From assembly GCA_029237695.1 (NCBI GenBank), contig CM055265.1, positions 112,270,773-112,334,772 on the forward strand: a stretch of DNA of 64,000 nucleotides, in the 5' to 3' direction. A model generated the notes under the pieces. The model made no database searches and was not told the DNA's origin. It saw nothing but the letters and a program-made list of their open reading frames with translations. Of the stretch, positions 22,584 through 34,267 are shown one piece after another; positions within the stretch are counted from its first letter, which is position 1; each line of letters begins with the position of its first letter. The DNA is from Conchocele bisecta (taxonomy: Eukaryota; Mollusca; Bivalvia; Lucinida; Thyasiridae). Made by a program: the position numbers and the translations under genes.

Positions 22584-24159
22584 TATACTCAACAAAACTA
22601 GAAACGTCCCTGTTTTATAGCCGGTGTAGCTCTGTCTATGTATGTACCACATGTTCAAAGTACATGTATTTTAAACCGTGGCGATGTTCAGAATACGATC
22701 GTGTAGAGTTTAGCCGATACACACGGTTTACATAGCGGCCAGTGACCGGAACGTTGATTTCCACTTTTTGCACGTGCACGCTATACTTGTCATCGATAAG
22801 GTGATTCAGTTCATGTCGTACCATTCATGCGATAGGGGCTATTCGGAAAATTAAAAAACATTTTTAATTTTTCACTGTTTTCGATATGCCACGGCTTTCC
22901 GAAAACGAGCGAAATCAGGCAATTGGAATGCTTGCGGGTGGGATGGCCGCCAGGGCGGTCGCGCCTCGGTTTGGTTGCTGTCGGAAGACGATTGATCGTC
23001 GTTGCAGCCCGGTACCAGCAGACTGGGGCTGTTCACGACCGGCAGCGACCTGGTAGGCCTCGTGTAACGACGGCTAGAGCCAATCGTTACATTACGTTGA
23101 CGCACTTACGTCAACGTCGATTGGCAGCCACAGTCACTGCTAGGCGATACAGTGTCTCAGGGCAGACCATTCGCAACCGGTTACGTCGTACGCCCAACCA
23201 ATCCGGGCACGCCGCCCGTACACTGGTCAGATAATGACCCAACGTCACCGTGCTGCCAGACTGTTATGGGCGCGACGTCATCTGAACTGGAGAAGGGCTG
23301 ACTGGAACCGAGTTTTGTTCACCGATGAATCTCGGTTCACAGTTAGTCATGCTGACGGAAGATTACGGGTATACAGGCGTAAAAATGAAAGATTCACCGA
23401 TTGTTGCATTGTTGAGAAGAACAGGTTTGGGGAGGAGCGTAATGGTCTGGGGTGGGATCATGGGAAACCGGAAGACAGATTTGGTTGTTGTACAGGGCAA
23501 CATCAATGCACAACGTTATGTTGCAGATGTGCTAAATGCACATGCCTTACCATTTATCCGTCAGCATGGTCCTGGTGTGACATTGATGCACGACAATGCC
23601 CGCCCTCACGTAGCCAGGGTCACCACTCAATACTTACAGCAAAACAACGTCGACGTCATGCCATGGCCCGCGGTCTCCCCGGATCCCATTGAGCACATAT
23701 GGGATGAGCTGGGGCCGCAAAGCACGAGCTAACCATCAGATTGACAATGTTCGCGATCTTACACGGGCGTTACAACGGGAATGGAGGAATTTGCCCAATG
23801 CACTGGTATTGCGTTACATCACGTCGATGCGGCGTAGGATCATTGCATGCATTCATGCAAATGGTGGCCACACTCGGTACTAACGAGATTTACTGAATTT
23901 GCCACATTACTTATTGAAATTCCATCTCTAAACATTAAGTAACACATTTCTGAGTTTTTGTGATTTTTGATTTTGACCCCTACCGCCCTTGGCCGGTTAT
24001 CTCTCGAATATTTAACAAGATATCCAAATGCAATTTATTGGCTTTGATACAGAAATGAATGAACTTGTTTTTCCATTTTGATTTTTAAAAGCAACCCTTT
24101 TGGTTTTTGATGAATCTTTCCTTAAACATGGAGGGACGTTTCTAGTTTTGCTCAGTATA
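22584..24159 (+). mobile_element. Tc1-like DNA transposon, decayed
   Basis: Bounded by inverted repeats at 22584-22611 and 24132-24159, each TATACT..CAAAACTAGAAACGTCCCT with two differences. Length is about 1.58 kb, normal for Tc1/mariner. It carries one transposase pseudogene on the + strand. It lies in the intron before exon 4, next to the 3' end of a Helentron-like element. Confidence 0.93.
22886..23883 (+). pseudogene. Tc1-like transposase, multiply frameshifted
   Basis: Starts MPRLSENERNQAIGMLAGGM (helix-turn-helix), then RQRPGRPRVTT with the GRPR hook and a second HTH. Catalytic blocks: LFTDESRF (first D), VMVWGGI, LMHDNARPHVA (second D) and PIEHIWDEL (E). At least four frame changes (about 22990, 23230, 23400 and 23715) break it, and the usual S-P-D-L-x-P-I-E block lacks two residues. 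No intact protein can be made, but the ends remain recognisable as a substrate for a relative's enzyme. Confidence 0.93.
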
Positions 24160-24401
24160 CATCATATGTGGAAAATACTGTTAAATATTGTAAGTACATT
24201 TCATGAGATATTGCGCACCTTCTTAGGTACAAAATCACATGACGCGTCTCAAATGACCGTAGCTGTTAACCCTTAGAATGCGGGACCCGAAAATAGTCGT
24301 CTGCTGTTAATTCATATTTTGTCTTTTCTCTCATTAAAAACATGGTTTGGCAGCACTTTAGAATCATTGGAAATGATTCTAAAGTGCTGCCAAACCATGT
24401 T
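24160..24401. repeat. W-type MITE left arm and palindrome
   Basis: GTTAACCCTTAGAATGCGGG (24267) and TAGTCGTCTGCTG begin a MITE whose inverted right end is at about 24775-24835 (CAGCAGACGACAC, GTGAGGGTTAAAC). A perfect palindrome, AAAACATGGTTTGGCAGCAC with its complement, lies at 24336-24404. Element I interrupts the MITE. Confidence 0.65.
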
Positions 24402-24749
24402 TTTATGCCACCGGGGTTCGAAGTGGGTGGCATATAGTGTTTGGACCGTCCGTCTGTCCGTCTGTCTGGACGGGCAAACATCAGGGGTTTAGGAGCTTAG
24501 GGTAAGGGTTAGTAACATAAGGATTCCTTTGAAGTTCTTTGAACTTATTCCGTTAGCCCATAAAACCTTTTGAAGTTTAGAGGCTAGTCCTTTGATCTTT
24601 TATATAGCAAATAGCCCATAAACCCAAAATGTTGGTCCGTCCGTCCGTCCATCCGTCTGTCCGTTCATCACACTTTTCGGTTAACCACTTTGTCACAGTT
24701 TCTCAAATATGCTGCAGGTGGCATCCGCGTTCGACAGACGCATTTCTTG
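24402..24749 (+). mobile_element. I-type Helentron-like short element
   Basis: TTATGCCACCGGGGTTCGAA with GTGGGTGGCATATAG, two CGTCCGTC tracts, then GGTGGCATCCG, hairpin GCGT..ACGC and a CATTTCTTG end. ATGCCACC and GGTGGCAT are inverse complements. It lacks the long tandem core. Confidence 0.75.
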
Positions 24750-24875
24750 TTGATGATAGAAATGAAAAATAAAACATATTCAGCAGACGACACAATTTAA
24801 TTCAGCATTGTGAGGGTTAAACGCCATTAAATAAATATATTGTGTGTACTCCATGGACCAATCTGCACCATTCAG

Positions 24876-25028
24876 GGCGAGTACAACAGCTCCCAGAGCG
24901 TGGCGATCAACACGGCGGCCAAGATGGTGACCCAGCCGTACGCCCTGCCCCGAATCTGCCTCCTACAGGGACCCCCGGGCACGGGCAAGTCGCACACGAT
25001 CATTGGCATTGTCAACCGGATCATCAAG
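24876..25028 (+). CDS. Senataxin-like exon 4: Q-motif-like region and Walker A
   Basis: 51 codons, phase 0 at both ends (TTCAG acceptor, AAG|GTGGGC donor). It reads GEYNSSQSVAINTAAKMV then ICLLQGPPGTGKSHTIIG. The N-x-x-Q element before the core and GPPGTGKS (motif I, ATP phosphate binding) are both intact. Base composition is markedly GC-richer than the flanking intron, as in the other exons. This is the most diagnostic exon of the locus. Confidence 0.97.
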
Positions 25029-26596
25029 GTGGGCAAACTGTGGTGCTGTTGTCACGATTATTTGTCATGTTAACTAGTGTTGTGCAGATCATCGTTTATA
25101 ATCGGAAATTGATTGAAATGTCTTCCTATCTACTATCGATAGTGATTTTGTTGTCGAGCTTGCTTGCGGAAAGCGAGACATAGTGATCACAATGACGTCC
25201 GGGTGTCCGTGTGTCCATGCGTCCGTCTGTCTGTGCGAAATCTGCGTTAAAGTTTTTAAATACCTTATATCTCTGCAGTCCTAAGTCACATTGACTTGAA
25301 ACTTCATATGCTTATTAGTCATCATCCATATATTCATGCTGTATCCCACTCATGCGGCCCCTGTGCCCAAGGACTTAGACTTAGATGTTTGCATTCCGAA
25401 ATCTGCGTTAAAGTTTTTAAATACCTTATATCTCTGCAGTCCTAAGTCACATTGACTTGAAACTTCATATGCTTATTAGTTGTCATCCATATATTCATTC
25501 TGTGTCCCACTCATGCGGCCCCTGTGCCCCTATGTCAAGGTCAAATGACTTAGAAATTTGCGTTAAAGTTTCTGTCAAAATTTACACATACCTACTATCT
25601 CTGTAACCGCAAGTCAGATTTGCTTGAAACTTTGTATGCTTATTGGGCATCAAACTTCAACTAAATACACTCCGAGACCATCAAATGCCTCGGCGGGCTC
25701 GACATGCGGGAAGCGGCCATATGGTATTATAAAAAATAAACAATTATTGGATTTACATTTATTGAGCTTAGGCTGCAAATGCAGCCTATGCTCAATAAAT
25801 GTAAATCCATCAATGGAAATTTCCAGGCGATCCTTAATTTCCACATTATACGAACATTTTAGTGGTACGAAGTTTAGTGAAACTGCCCCCCGGTGTCATG
25901 ATTATTTGTCACGTTAACGTCACTGGATTTCAGATTATCAAAGTTGGCAAACTAACATTAATTCCCTATGACCAACATATTTATTACCGTCAAGTAAAGC
26001 AATCTATTGAGTACATGTTCCATTACTGACTGTTTCACAAAACCTGCCAAAATTTTACGGCCATATAAACAATGCAAAAACAATACTTTTTTGATAATAT
26101 TAAACTATAGCAAAATTTAAGAATGCGCCATCGTTTTATTTCAGAAAGTGAGCCATCTTTTTATTTCAGAAAGTTTGGTCAAATATTGATTTTATTACGA
26201 AAAATTGATTTGTGTATGGAAATTTATCATGGGAGAAAAGGAATGTGGGAGGAGCCAAAAAAAAAACAACCCGAAAACAATTGGAAATTGACTTCGAAAG
26301 CTGGCTAGATAGCTTGGAAATGATCTAACTGAGACAACAAAGTCTAAATTGTAAAAATCGGTTAGCTATTTCTGAATTTTAGAAAAATTTCCCTATGATA
26401 AATCCCCATAGACATCTTCACTCTGTGAAGATGTCTATGGGGATAAATTTTAACATGGGGAAATTGTTTTTTCTCAATATAATCAACATTGGGCCAAGGC
26501 CTCAGCATGTATTCGCATCCTGTCTGATTAGATATGACAAAGCCATATTTCTATGTTGGAGAAATCTGCTACTGAGCTGCATGTGTATGTTTGCAG
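25029..26596. other. Intron 4: D-type element and two MITEs
   Basis: 25151-25716 is a D-type Helentron-like element: TTGTCGAGCTTGCTTGCGGA start, three ~135-bp units with AAATCTGCGTTAAAGTTTTT, GGCTCGACATGCGGG end. 25728-25892 is a partial J-type MITE. 26030-26470 is a partial H-type MITE with the inner palindrome CCCCATAGACATCTTCAC. GATTATTTGTCA occurs near both 25062 and 25903. Confidence 0.7.
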
Positions 26597-26699
26597 GACA
26601 GCAACTATAAGGCTCGTATCTGTCTCTGTGCCCCGTCAAATGCTGCCGTCGATGAGTTGGTCCGACGTCTCGAAAGGCAGAACCGACAGGACAGGAAAC
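26597..26699 (+). CDS. Senataxin-like exon 5: helicase motif Ia
   Basis: Starts after TTTGCAG at 26596 in phase 0 and encodes KARICLCAPSNAAVDELVRR. The APSNAAVDEL stretch is motif Ia of the UPF1/Sen1 group. The end is inferred from phase: AAAC|GTGGTC at 26699/26700 leaves one base that pairs with GT of exon 6 to give Arg. This donor is poor (C at -1), so use of another donor, or an extra micro-exon, cannot be excluded. A short Helentron-like piece (26732-26836) follows at once. Confidence 0.9.
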
Positions 26700-26999
26700 G
26701 TGGTCTGTATACATCCACTCGATCCGTATCTGGTGGTCGCGCCCGCTTGCAGACAGCGCGATATAGTTTTTGCTTAACGTTTTTCGGAATACTATCAAAA
26801 CCTTGGCGGACGCGATGTGCGGGCTGCGGCCATCTTGTATAGCCATATATTATAATATTATGACTTGGTTATTCACAAATTTCATCAGCCCCTTTTGTCG
26901 GCCTTTGTCACAATTGCAGTAGAACCTCCAAACGAAACACCGACATTATCTTTCATTTATTTTGATATTCATCTCAATGCAATTTACTACTTAAAACTA

Positions 27000-27492
27000 G
27001 AAATGTGGCCTGTTGGCACACAAATGCCCCCGCTGGCAGCCAAGGAAAGAAAGCAAGGGCACATTTCAAAACAGAACAGCCTGAATGATGGTGGATTTGT
27101 GTTTTGCATGGGCCCGAGGATCGTTGAGGAGTTGCAACATAATAGAGGACAATCAGAGCAATGCATGTGTCAAATATGAAGCAGTTACATGGAAGGAAAC
27201 GGAAACTATAAGAAATTTACTTAAGCGTTAAGTTTTGACCTTGGGGGGGGGGGGGGGGTGGGGTGGGGGGGGGGGGGGGGGGGGGGGAGGGTGGGGTGGT
27301 GGGGGATCATGGATTTTGTGCAGCATGCTAGAGGACCATCAGAGGAAGGCATGTGTGAAATTTGAAGAAGTTATGTGAAAGAAAACAAAATTACAAGAAA
27401 TATACCCCAGTGGGACGAACAGGACGTACATACAGGACATACGGTGCCAGTAACACCATCTGACCCCTCACCATTTGGTGGCGGAGGCATAA
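27000..27492 (-). mobile_element. E-type Helentron-like element, minus strand
   Basis: Read on the minus strand it starts TTATGCCTCCGCCACCAAAT near 27492 and ends GCGGGGGCATTTG, GCCAACAGGCCACATTTCTAG near 27000. One or two units remain; the middle is a long G tract on the + strand. Confidence 0.75.
27239..27306 (+). repeat. Poly-G tract
   Basis: About 60 bases of nearly uninterrupted G with single T and A breaks, followed by GGTGGTGGGGG. Strong G-quadruplex potential on the non-template strand. The length is unreliable in any assembly. Confidence 0.8.
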
Positions 27493-28399
27493 TATTGTCT
27501 GTTTATGATTGAAAAGCACACAAGCATGTCGTGTAGTACTTGGACGCAGGAATTACAGTGGAACCGCTATCAAGCAAACACCCTGGCACCTTTCACTGTG
27601 TAACAATTGTAATGAAACTATTATTGGGATCGTATTCATTGTGATGTTTTGGCCAGACAACATTATTTTGTATATTATATGTATTTATAAGTTCTCATAC
27701 TCCTCACCTGCCCATAAATAAATTGAGGCAAGCCATGTGATTTTGTACCTAAAAAGGCGTGCGAGATAGATATCTCATGAAAAATATTCCAAACTTCATC
27801 AATAACTTCCTCACATTAATGGCTTTCCACCCAGTGTCATTCGAGTGACCTTGACCTTGTCCTAATTGACTTTTATCCTAATGTTGAATATCTCCTGATC
27901 TTCTCCACATGTGACATTGACATTAATGTGGGAGAGACACTCGCGATCACCTTGTTGAGACACTCGCCCGCAATTGCCTTGATCCAAATTTTGGCCGAGA
28001 ATGTATGAATTAACCCTTTCTACACTACAGACCTGTATAGCGGTATTTGCAAACAGTCTAGATCCAGATGAGCTGGCTCATAATGAGCCGGCTTGTAACG
28101 AGCCGTCTCATCAGGTAATTTTTGTTGCGCCTGCTTGTGGTACATGCATCCGGGTTAAAGTTTTTGGTTACAGGTTTTCGTTATTATCGTCACCATATAC
28201 TATCAAAGCCTTGGCGGGAGCGACTTGCGGGCTGCGGCCATCTAATTATATTTCTGAGAACAAAAACACCCCTTTTCATAAATTAACACGTCTGAAAATC
28301 ATTTTGTGATGGTTGGATTGTTTGCACAATAAAGATATCAAAATCCATTCCAGTTACTTAGGGGTGAAAGGGTTCATTTACTCTGAAAGTATGTACCAG

Positions 28400-28507
28400 G
28401 TTCCAACTCCATGATGAAGGTGATTCGCCTGGGCAGGCCAAGCAGTGTCCACCCGGACGTACAGAGTATCTGCCTCGACAAACTCGTGGAGAGAAACGTC
28501 ACCCAGG
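28400..28507 (+). CDS. Senataxin-like exon 6: after motif Ia
   Basis: Acceptor TACCAG at 28399; donor G|GTATGT at 28507. It encodes KVIRLGRPSSVHPDVQSIC and LDKLVERNV. The V-x-R-L-G-R segment followed by an S/V-rich helix is the usual continuation after motif Ia in this family. Phase is 2 bases at the start and 1 base at the end, fitting exons 5 and 7. An inserted MITE (28011-28374) ends only about 25 bp upstream. Confidence 0.86.
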
Positions 28508-29743
28508 GTATGTGGTATATATCATTTAACTTATGTACCCCAAAAATGTTTTCATGGTACATATAGTCGCCACCCTGTCTGTCCATCTGTCCAACCGTCC
28601 GTCCGGGCACACGTTCAGGGGCCCGTTTCACTAAACTTTGTACAACTAAAATGTTCGTAAGGGCAAATTTAGGATCGTCTGGCAATTTCAATTGATGGAT
28701 TTACATTTATTGAGCATAGGCTGCATATGCAGCCTATGCTCAATAAATGTAAATCCAATAATTGTTTACAAGAAAACATTACTTATGTGAAATTTACATA
28801 CTATCATAATTTTGCACTTACGAACATTTAGTCGTACAAAGTTTACTGAAACGGCGGCCCCCAGGGTCTTAATGGGTTGAAGCATGCCTAAGACAAAATA
28901 AATTGTATTCCGCAGCCACCTAAGCCTATTGTGTCTTAGGGGTCATTGTTTTGTTTGAACAATGTACCACCTAAGGGTGTCACAAGCCGAGGAATTCCTA
29001 ACGTTTCCGAGCCGAGCCTGATAAACTTGATAGCAAAAGACACTAGCCTGGTATTCTATTTATCAGGTTATGTTTTATGCTCGAAAATGACCACAGATGA
29101 CGTTGTTATATATGGACAGAACGCAGAATTGTTTATAAATAGGGATGTCTGTTCGAGATTTGTGTTAACAGTTTTCGGTTGCCTACTTCGGTTGTAACCA
29201 TATTAAAGTTGGATTGGCGTGTAACTCCATATACTAATTAGTCATCATCCATATTTTCATTCTATGGCCTACTCATATGGCCTCTGTACCCAAGGTCAAT
29301 TGACTTTGCATTAAAGTTTTTGAGCATCCATCCATCCATCCATCCATCAGTGTTGCTAATTTCTTCTTCAACCAAGTGTCAGAGCTGATTATCATGAAAT
29401 AATACACAAGTAACTGGGTAATTCCACTTAACAAGTAAGTGAGCGAACTAAATTGGTTTAGTGGTATGCGCACCGTTGGAAGACGACTCTCGATTCAGAG
29501 TGTGTGTCGATGAGGGAAGAGCAAATGCATACCCTACCAAAGTCTATCTCATCAGGATCTACACCATTTGTGAATATTATTCAGATTCATTCAAAATCAA
29601 CATAGTCGGTCCGTTCCATTTAAATACGAATGAACATGTTAATGAAGGAAATTTACGTCTGCTGTTGTATTACTTTTAAATAAACCATTTGCCAGTAATG
29701 GATAGGAGTGAACTTCTTAAATATCTGGGTCGTCCCATTTCAG
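28508..29743. other. Intron 6: J-type MITE, K element, repeat fragment
   Basis: 28618-28862 is a full J-type MITE. 28968-29127 is a short K element, the inverted relative of 35618-36310. 29150-29325 is a single G-like unit (CATCATCCATATTTTCATTC, CCAAGGTCAATTGACTT), then (CATC)6 at 29325-29349. About 29350-29740 shows nothing recognisable. Confidence 0.6.
28618..28862. mobile_element. J-type MITE, full copy 1
   Basis: Outer ends GGGGCCCGTTTCACTAAACT and its complement; centre palindrome GGCTGCATATGCAGCC flanked by TTTACATTTATTGAGC. About 245 bp. The other full copies (37453-37697, 51051-51294) have the same nested double inverted structure. Confidence 0.85.
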
Positions 29744-29859
29744 CAATGAGGGAAGAGCTAATAAAGACCCTACCACAAAGCTTGCAGGGGGAGCGGCTCA
29801 GGCTGGACAACAACATAAACACCATGAAAAAAGCGCTGTCCACGGCAACCGGCTTCAAG
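29744..29859 (+). CDS. Senataxin-like exon 7: helical insert (1B-like stalk)
   Basis: Acceptor CATTTCAG at 29743 and donor AAG|GTACAG at 29859. It encodes MREELIKTLPQSLQGERL then RLDNNINTMKKALSTATG. There is no motif, but the phase matches both neighbours, and a charged helical segment is expected here: between motifs Ia and II, senataxin relatives have a long coiled stalk. Upstream in-frame sequence continues to 29689 but lacks a better acceptor. Confidence 0.77.
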
Positions 29860-30156
29860 GTACAGTGGAACCCGGAAGGGTATTTTAACCCTTAGAATGT
29901 GGGAACCTTACATTGTCGTCTGCTGTTTATAGAGGTTCCACTGTAACTTAACCCACTGAAATGAAACATTCCTCAGTGTGTCGGGGTTTAGAGGGTTCCA
30001 CTGTTTCATTTGCTTAATGGCCTATTCAACAGCTATGTTCATTTTAGGCCAGGTTATCTGTAGCCGATTTCACCAACATTGCAAAGTATGCTTGTCGAGC
30101 AAAGTATACTTTGAGGGAGTAATCATTTATAATAATATTTTTTCCGAAATGCATTA
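29860..30156. other. Intron 7 start: fragments and left end of L MITE
   Basis: TAACCCTTAGAATGTGGGA (29887) resembles the W-type MITE end. TTTCACCAACATTGCAAAGT (30068) is the left inverted repeat of the L-type MITE, whose right end is at 31077-31099. Confidence 0.55.
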
Positions 30157-30890
30157 TTATACCCCCACAAACAAAGTTTGTTGGGGGTATATAGGAGTCA
30201 GCTTGTCGATCGGTCGGTCGGTCGGTCGGTCGGTCGGTCGGAAATTCCCTTCCACTCTATATCTTCTACACCGATGCATGGATTATCAAAAAATGGCTTG
30301 GCACAAATGTTTCTCATGATGAGAATGTGTGTCGCGATCAATAACCACGCACCTACGTCCAAGGTCAAGGTCACAGTTGAAGGTCAACGGTCAAACCTAT
30401 CGAAATTCCCTTCCGCTCTATATCTTCTACACCGATTCATGGATTATCAAATGGCTTGGCACAAATGTTTCTCATGATGAGAAGGTGTGTCGCGATCAAT
30501 AACCACGCACCTACGTCCAAGGTCACAGTTGAAGGTCAAAGGTCAAACCTATTGAAATTCCCTTCCGCTCTATATCTTCTACACCGTTGCATGGATTATC
30601 AAATGCCTTGGCACAAATGTTTCTCAGGATGAGAAGGTATGTCGCGATCAATAACCACGCACCTACGTCCAAGGTCAAGGTCACAGTTGAAGGTCAAACC
30701 TATTGAAATTCCCTTCCGCTCTATATCTTCTACACCGATGCATGGATTATCACACTATGCCCAGGGTCAAGGTCACAGACTTGATGTGTTTGAAACCTTA
30801 ACGCTCGGCTAAATGGCTTATAATCAAAGATGCCTCGTTTTCTTTGGCTGCCAGTGGGGGTATTCGTGTGCCGACAAGCCACATTTCTAG
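30157..30890 (+). mobile_element. F-type Helentron-like element F2, nested in L MITE
   Basis: TTATACCCCCACAAACAAAG with hairpin ACAAAC-AAA-GTTTGT, then (CGGT)8, about three 158-bp units, GTGGGGGTAT and a CATTTCTAG end. ATACCCCCAC and GTGGGGGTAT are exact inverse complements. Confidence 0.9.
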
Positions 30891-30948
30891 TTTCATATAG
30901 AACTAATGACTGCAAATATTTGATGATTAAAAGTATGCAGAATTATTA

Positions 30949-31010
30949 TACTGAATTTATTACATTATCACAGCCAAAATGGCTGTGATAATGTAATAAA
31001 TTCAGTATAA
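30949..31010. repeat. Palindrome in L MITE right part
   Basis: TATACTGAATTTATTACATT, ATCACAGCC and then the complement: a perfect stem of 29 bp with a short AAAAT loop. Just beyond, 31040-31099 carries the L right inverted repeat. Confidence 0.8.
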
Positions 31011-31202
31011 TAAAAATTAATAAATGTATCCTTAAATTGAAAATTTCTCCCTCAATGTATACTTTGCTAGATAAGTATACTTTGCAATGTTGGTGAAATA
31101 GGCTACTGGTGGGGTGGGTGGGGGATCTCAAAATCCGAAATGAATATTTACATATATTCAGCTCAGCCCATTAATTAGAATAACCTGATATGGGGAATTC
31201 TT

Positions 31203-31962
31203 AATTATTCCCCCTATATGATAGCAAGGGGGGCATATTGCCTTGGTCTCAAGGTTCCGTACGTCTGTCTGTACGTCCGTCAGTGTGTATTTACGTTAAA
31301 AAGATTGTAAGAGTTTCTCCAACATGTAATATCTTCAACATTACCCGAAGTATTGCTTCAATACTTGGACACTTGAATCACCTGAACATTTGTCACACAC
31401 TCGCTCCCCAATTAACACGATCTTGACCTTTGTCACCTTCGAAATGTCACTGAAACAGTTAGCCATTTTGTTACGTCGAAAAGTTTGTATGAGTTTCTCC
31501 AACATGTAATATCTTCAATAGTACGCGAAGTATTGCTTCAATACTTGGACACTTGAATCATATTTGTCACACACTTGCACCACCATTAACCTTGAGCGAC
31601 CTTTGTCACCTTCGAAATGTCGCTGAAACACTTAATAATAAGTTGTAATAATTTCTCCAACTTGCAATATCTTCAATATTGCCTAATATGCTACAATACT
31701 TGGACACTTGAATCACCTGAACAGTTGTCATATATTCGCGCCACCATTAACACGACCTTGAAAGTTGTAAGAGTTTCTTCAACATGTAATACACTGCAAC
31801 TCCATTATAACGCGATGGTCGGGGTCCAAGATTTCAAATTGCGATCGATTCCGATCGCGCTATAACATTTCGGGACATGCACGGGTACTGGTATCATCCG
31901 CATTTCGGTTACCAACTATTGCGGGAATTCCATTAGCAACAGACCCATATAAAATCATGTCA
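31203..31962 (+). mobile_element. Helentron-like element with ~185-bp units, 3' end unclear
   Basis: TTCCCCCTATATGATAGCAA with GGGGGGCATATTGCC, GTCTGTCTGTACGTCCG, then two and a half units (AGTTTCTCCAACATGTAATA, AATACTTGGACACTTGAATC, ACCTTTGTCACCTTCGAAAT) to about 31800. No CTWG end was identified; 31800-31962 is unassigned. Confidence 0.6.
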
Positions 31963-33880
31963 TTATACCCCCCGCAACGAGTTGTGGGGGGGGTATACTG
32001 GAGTCAGGTTGTCTGTCCGTGCTTCCGTGCGTCCGTGCGTCTGTGCGTCCATGCGTCCGTAAACTTAACATCAGAGAAATATTGTTATGACTTCTATTTC
32101 CTTCATCTAAAATGCTTAATATTTCACACATGCATTCCTTTAAGGCTCTACTATCATGCTGTGCCAAATCCACGACCGTCCAACCCCCGCTGATCTCAAG
32201 GTCAATGTCAAATACTTACTTCATTTGTATACTTCTATTTCCTTCATCTAACATGCTTAATACTTCACACATGCATTTCTGTAAGGCTCTACTACCATGC
32301 TGTGCCAAATCCACGACCGTTCAACCCCCGCTGATCTCAAGGTCAAGGTCTAATACTTAGTCTCTTTACAAAACTTAACATCAGAGAAATATTGTTATAA
32401 CTTCTATTTCCTTCATCTAAAATGCTTAATATTTCACACATGCATTCCTGTAAGGCTCTACTACCATGCTGTGCCAAATCCATGACCGTCCAACCCCCGC
32501 TGATCCCATGGTCAAGGTCAAATACTTAGTCTCTTTACAAGACTTAACATCAGAGAAATTTTGTTATAACTTCTATTTCCTTCATATAAAATGCTTAATA
32601 TTTCACACATGCATTCCTGTAAGGCTCTACTACCATGCTGTGCCAAATCCACGACCGTTCAACCCCCGCTGATCCCAAGGTCAAGGTCAAATACTTGGTC
32701 TCTTTACACAACTTAACATCAGAGAAATATTGTTATAACTTCTATTTCCTTCATCTAAAATGCTTAATATTTTACACATGCATTCCTGTAAGGCTCTACT
32801 ACCATGCTGTGCCAAATCCACGACCGTCTAACCCCCCTGTGATCCCAAGGTCAAGGTCAAATACTTGGTCTCTTTCAAAACTTAACATCAGAGAAATATG
32901 TTATAACTTCTATTTCCTTCATCTAAAATGCTTAATATTTCACACATGCATTCCTGTAAGGCTCTACTACCATGCTGTGCCAAATCCACGACCGTCCAAC
33001 CCCCGCTGATCCCATGGTCAAGGTCAAATACTTAGTCTCTTACAAAACTTACATCGAGAAATATTGTTATAACTTCTATTTCCTTCATATAAAATGCTTA
33101 ATATTTCACACATGCATTCCTGTAAGGCTCTACTACCATGCTGGGCCAAATCCACGACCCTCCAACCCCCGCTGATCCCAAGGTCAAGGTCAAATACTTA
33201 GTCTCTTTACAAAACTTAACATCAGAGAAATATTGTTATAACTTCTATTTCCTTCATCTAAAATGCTTAATATTTTACACATGCATTCCTGTAAGGCTCT
33301 ACTACCATGCTGTGCCAAATCCACGACCGTCTAACCCCCCTGTGATCCCAAGGTCAAGGTCAAATACTTGGTCTCTTTCAAAACTTAACATCAGAGAAAT
33401 ATGTTATAGCTTCTATTTCCTTCATCTGAAATGCTTAATATTTCACACATGCATTCCTGTAAGGCTCTACTACCATGCTGTGCCAAAACCATGACCGTCC
33501 AACCCCTGCTGATCCCAATGTCAAGGTCAAATACTTAGTCTCTTTACAAAACTTAACATCAGAGAAATAAGTTAAACTTCTATTGCCTTCATTGAAAATT
33601 CTTATTATTTCACTTGTGCTGTGACAAATCTACAACCGTCCAACCCCCGCTGATCTGAAGGTCATCAGAGAAATATGTTATATAACTTCTATTTCTTTCA
33701 TTGAAAATTCTTAATATTTCATGCATGCATTCCTCTAAGGCTCTACTATCATGCTGTGACAAATTCCCGCTGATCTCGAGGTCAAGGTCACATACTTAGT
33801 CTCTTTACAAAATTTAACATCAGAGAAATCGGTTATAACTTCTATTTCCTTGCTCGGATCTGCTTCACATTTCACACACG
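31963..33880 (+). mobile_element. F-like element with ACCCCCCGC end, 11 repeat units
   Basis: TTATACCCCCCGCAACGAGT, GTCCGTGCGTCCGTGCG, then about 11 units of 165-170 bp (AAACTTAACATCAGAGAAAT, CTTCATCTAAAATGCTTAAT, GATCCCAAGGTCAAGGTCAA). Two blocks of about 500 bp (32560-33050 and 33055-33540) are near-identical, showing higher-order duplication. The last unit fades into an E-like piece (GCTCGGATCTGCTTCACATT), and no clean 3' end is visible. Confidence 0.85.
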
Positions 33881-34267
33881 CATTGCTCCACAAAAAAATG
33901 GCTATGTGTAGATGAATATAGGACTAATCTTGGGGCCCCAGGGTCAAGGTCAAGGCCCCAGGGTCAAGGTCAAGGTGGAACAAGGCGAGACATTTGATTC
34001 CGCGGAATTCTTGTCATGTCAAAAAGTTTCTTCAACCTTGATCTTTTTCGTGTTTTAAGCATGCACTTCTCCGACAGTGTTAGTGATGCTTACTTTAGCA
34101 CATGGCCATGATCATGTTATGGTCAAATGCCTCAGCAGGCGCGACACCGCTTCCGTGGCGGGATTCTTGTTTTAATAATGGCTTCACCTTGCTGTATCTT
34201 TAATGATAATGTCCGTTCGTGACTGCCACACATGCAAATGTGTTACGTGTGCTGATATATCTGAATT
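33881..34267 (+). mobile_element. M-type 3' end and spacer
   Basis: AAAAAGTTTCTTCAACCTTG and TTATGGTCAAATGCCTCAGC lead to CAGGCGCGAC, a GCTTCCGTGGCGG hairpin and a GATTCTTG end near 34169. A relative is at 56861-57180. GGGTCAAGGTCAAGGCCCCA at about 33950 is a short direct repeat. Confidence 0.55.

Larger units (their letters stand above)
26700..28399. other. Intron 5: mixed repeat sequence
   Basis: 26732-26836 is a D-like remnant (TCGCGCCCGCTTGCAGACAG to GACGCGATGTGCGGG). 27000-27492 is an E-type element on the minus strand with an almost pure G tract at 27239-27306. 28011-28374 is a V-type MITE split by a D-like piece (28118-28245, TTGTTGCGCCTGCTTGTGG to GCGGCCATCT). About 27493-28010 shows only short remnants (GATTTTGTACCTAAAAAGGC) and no gene. 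Confidence 0.6.
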
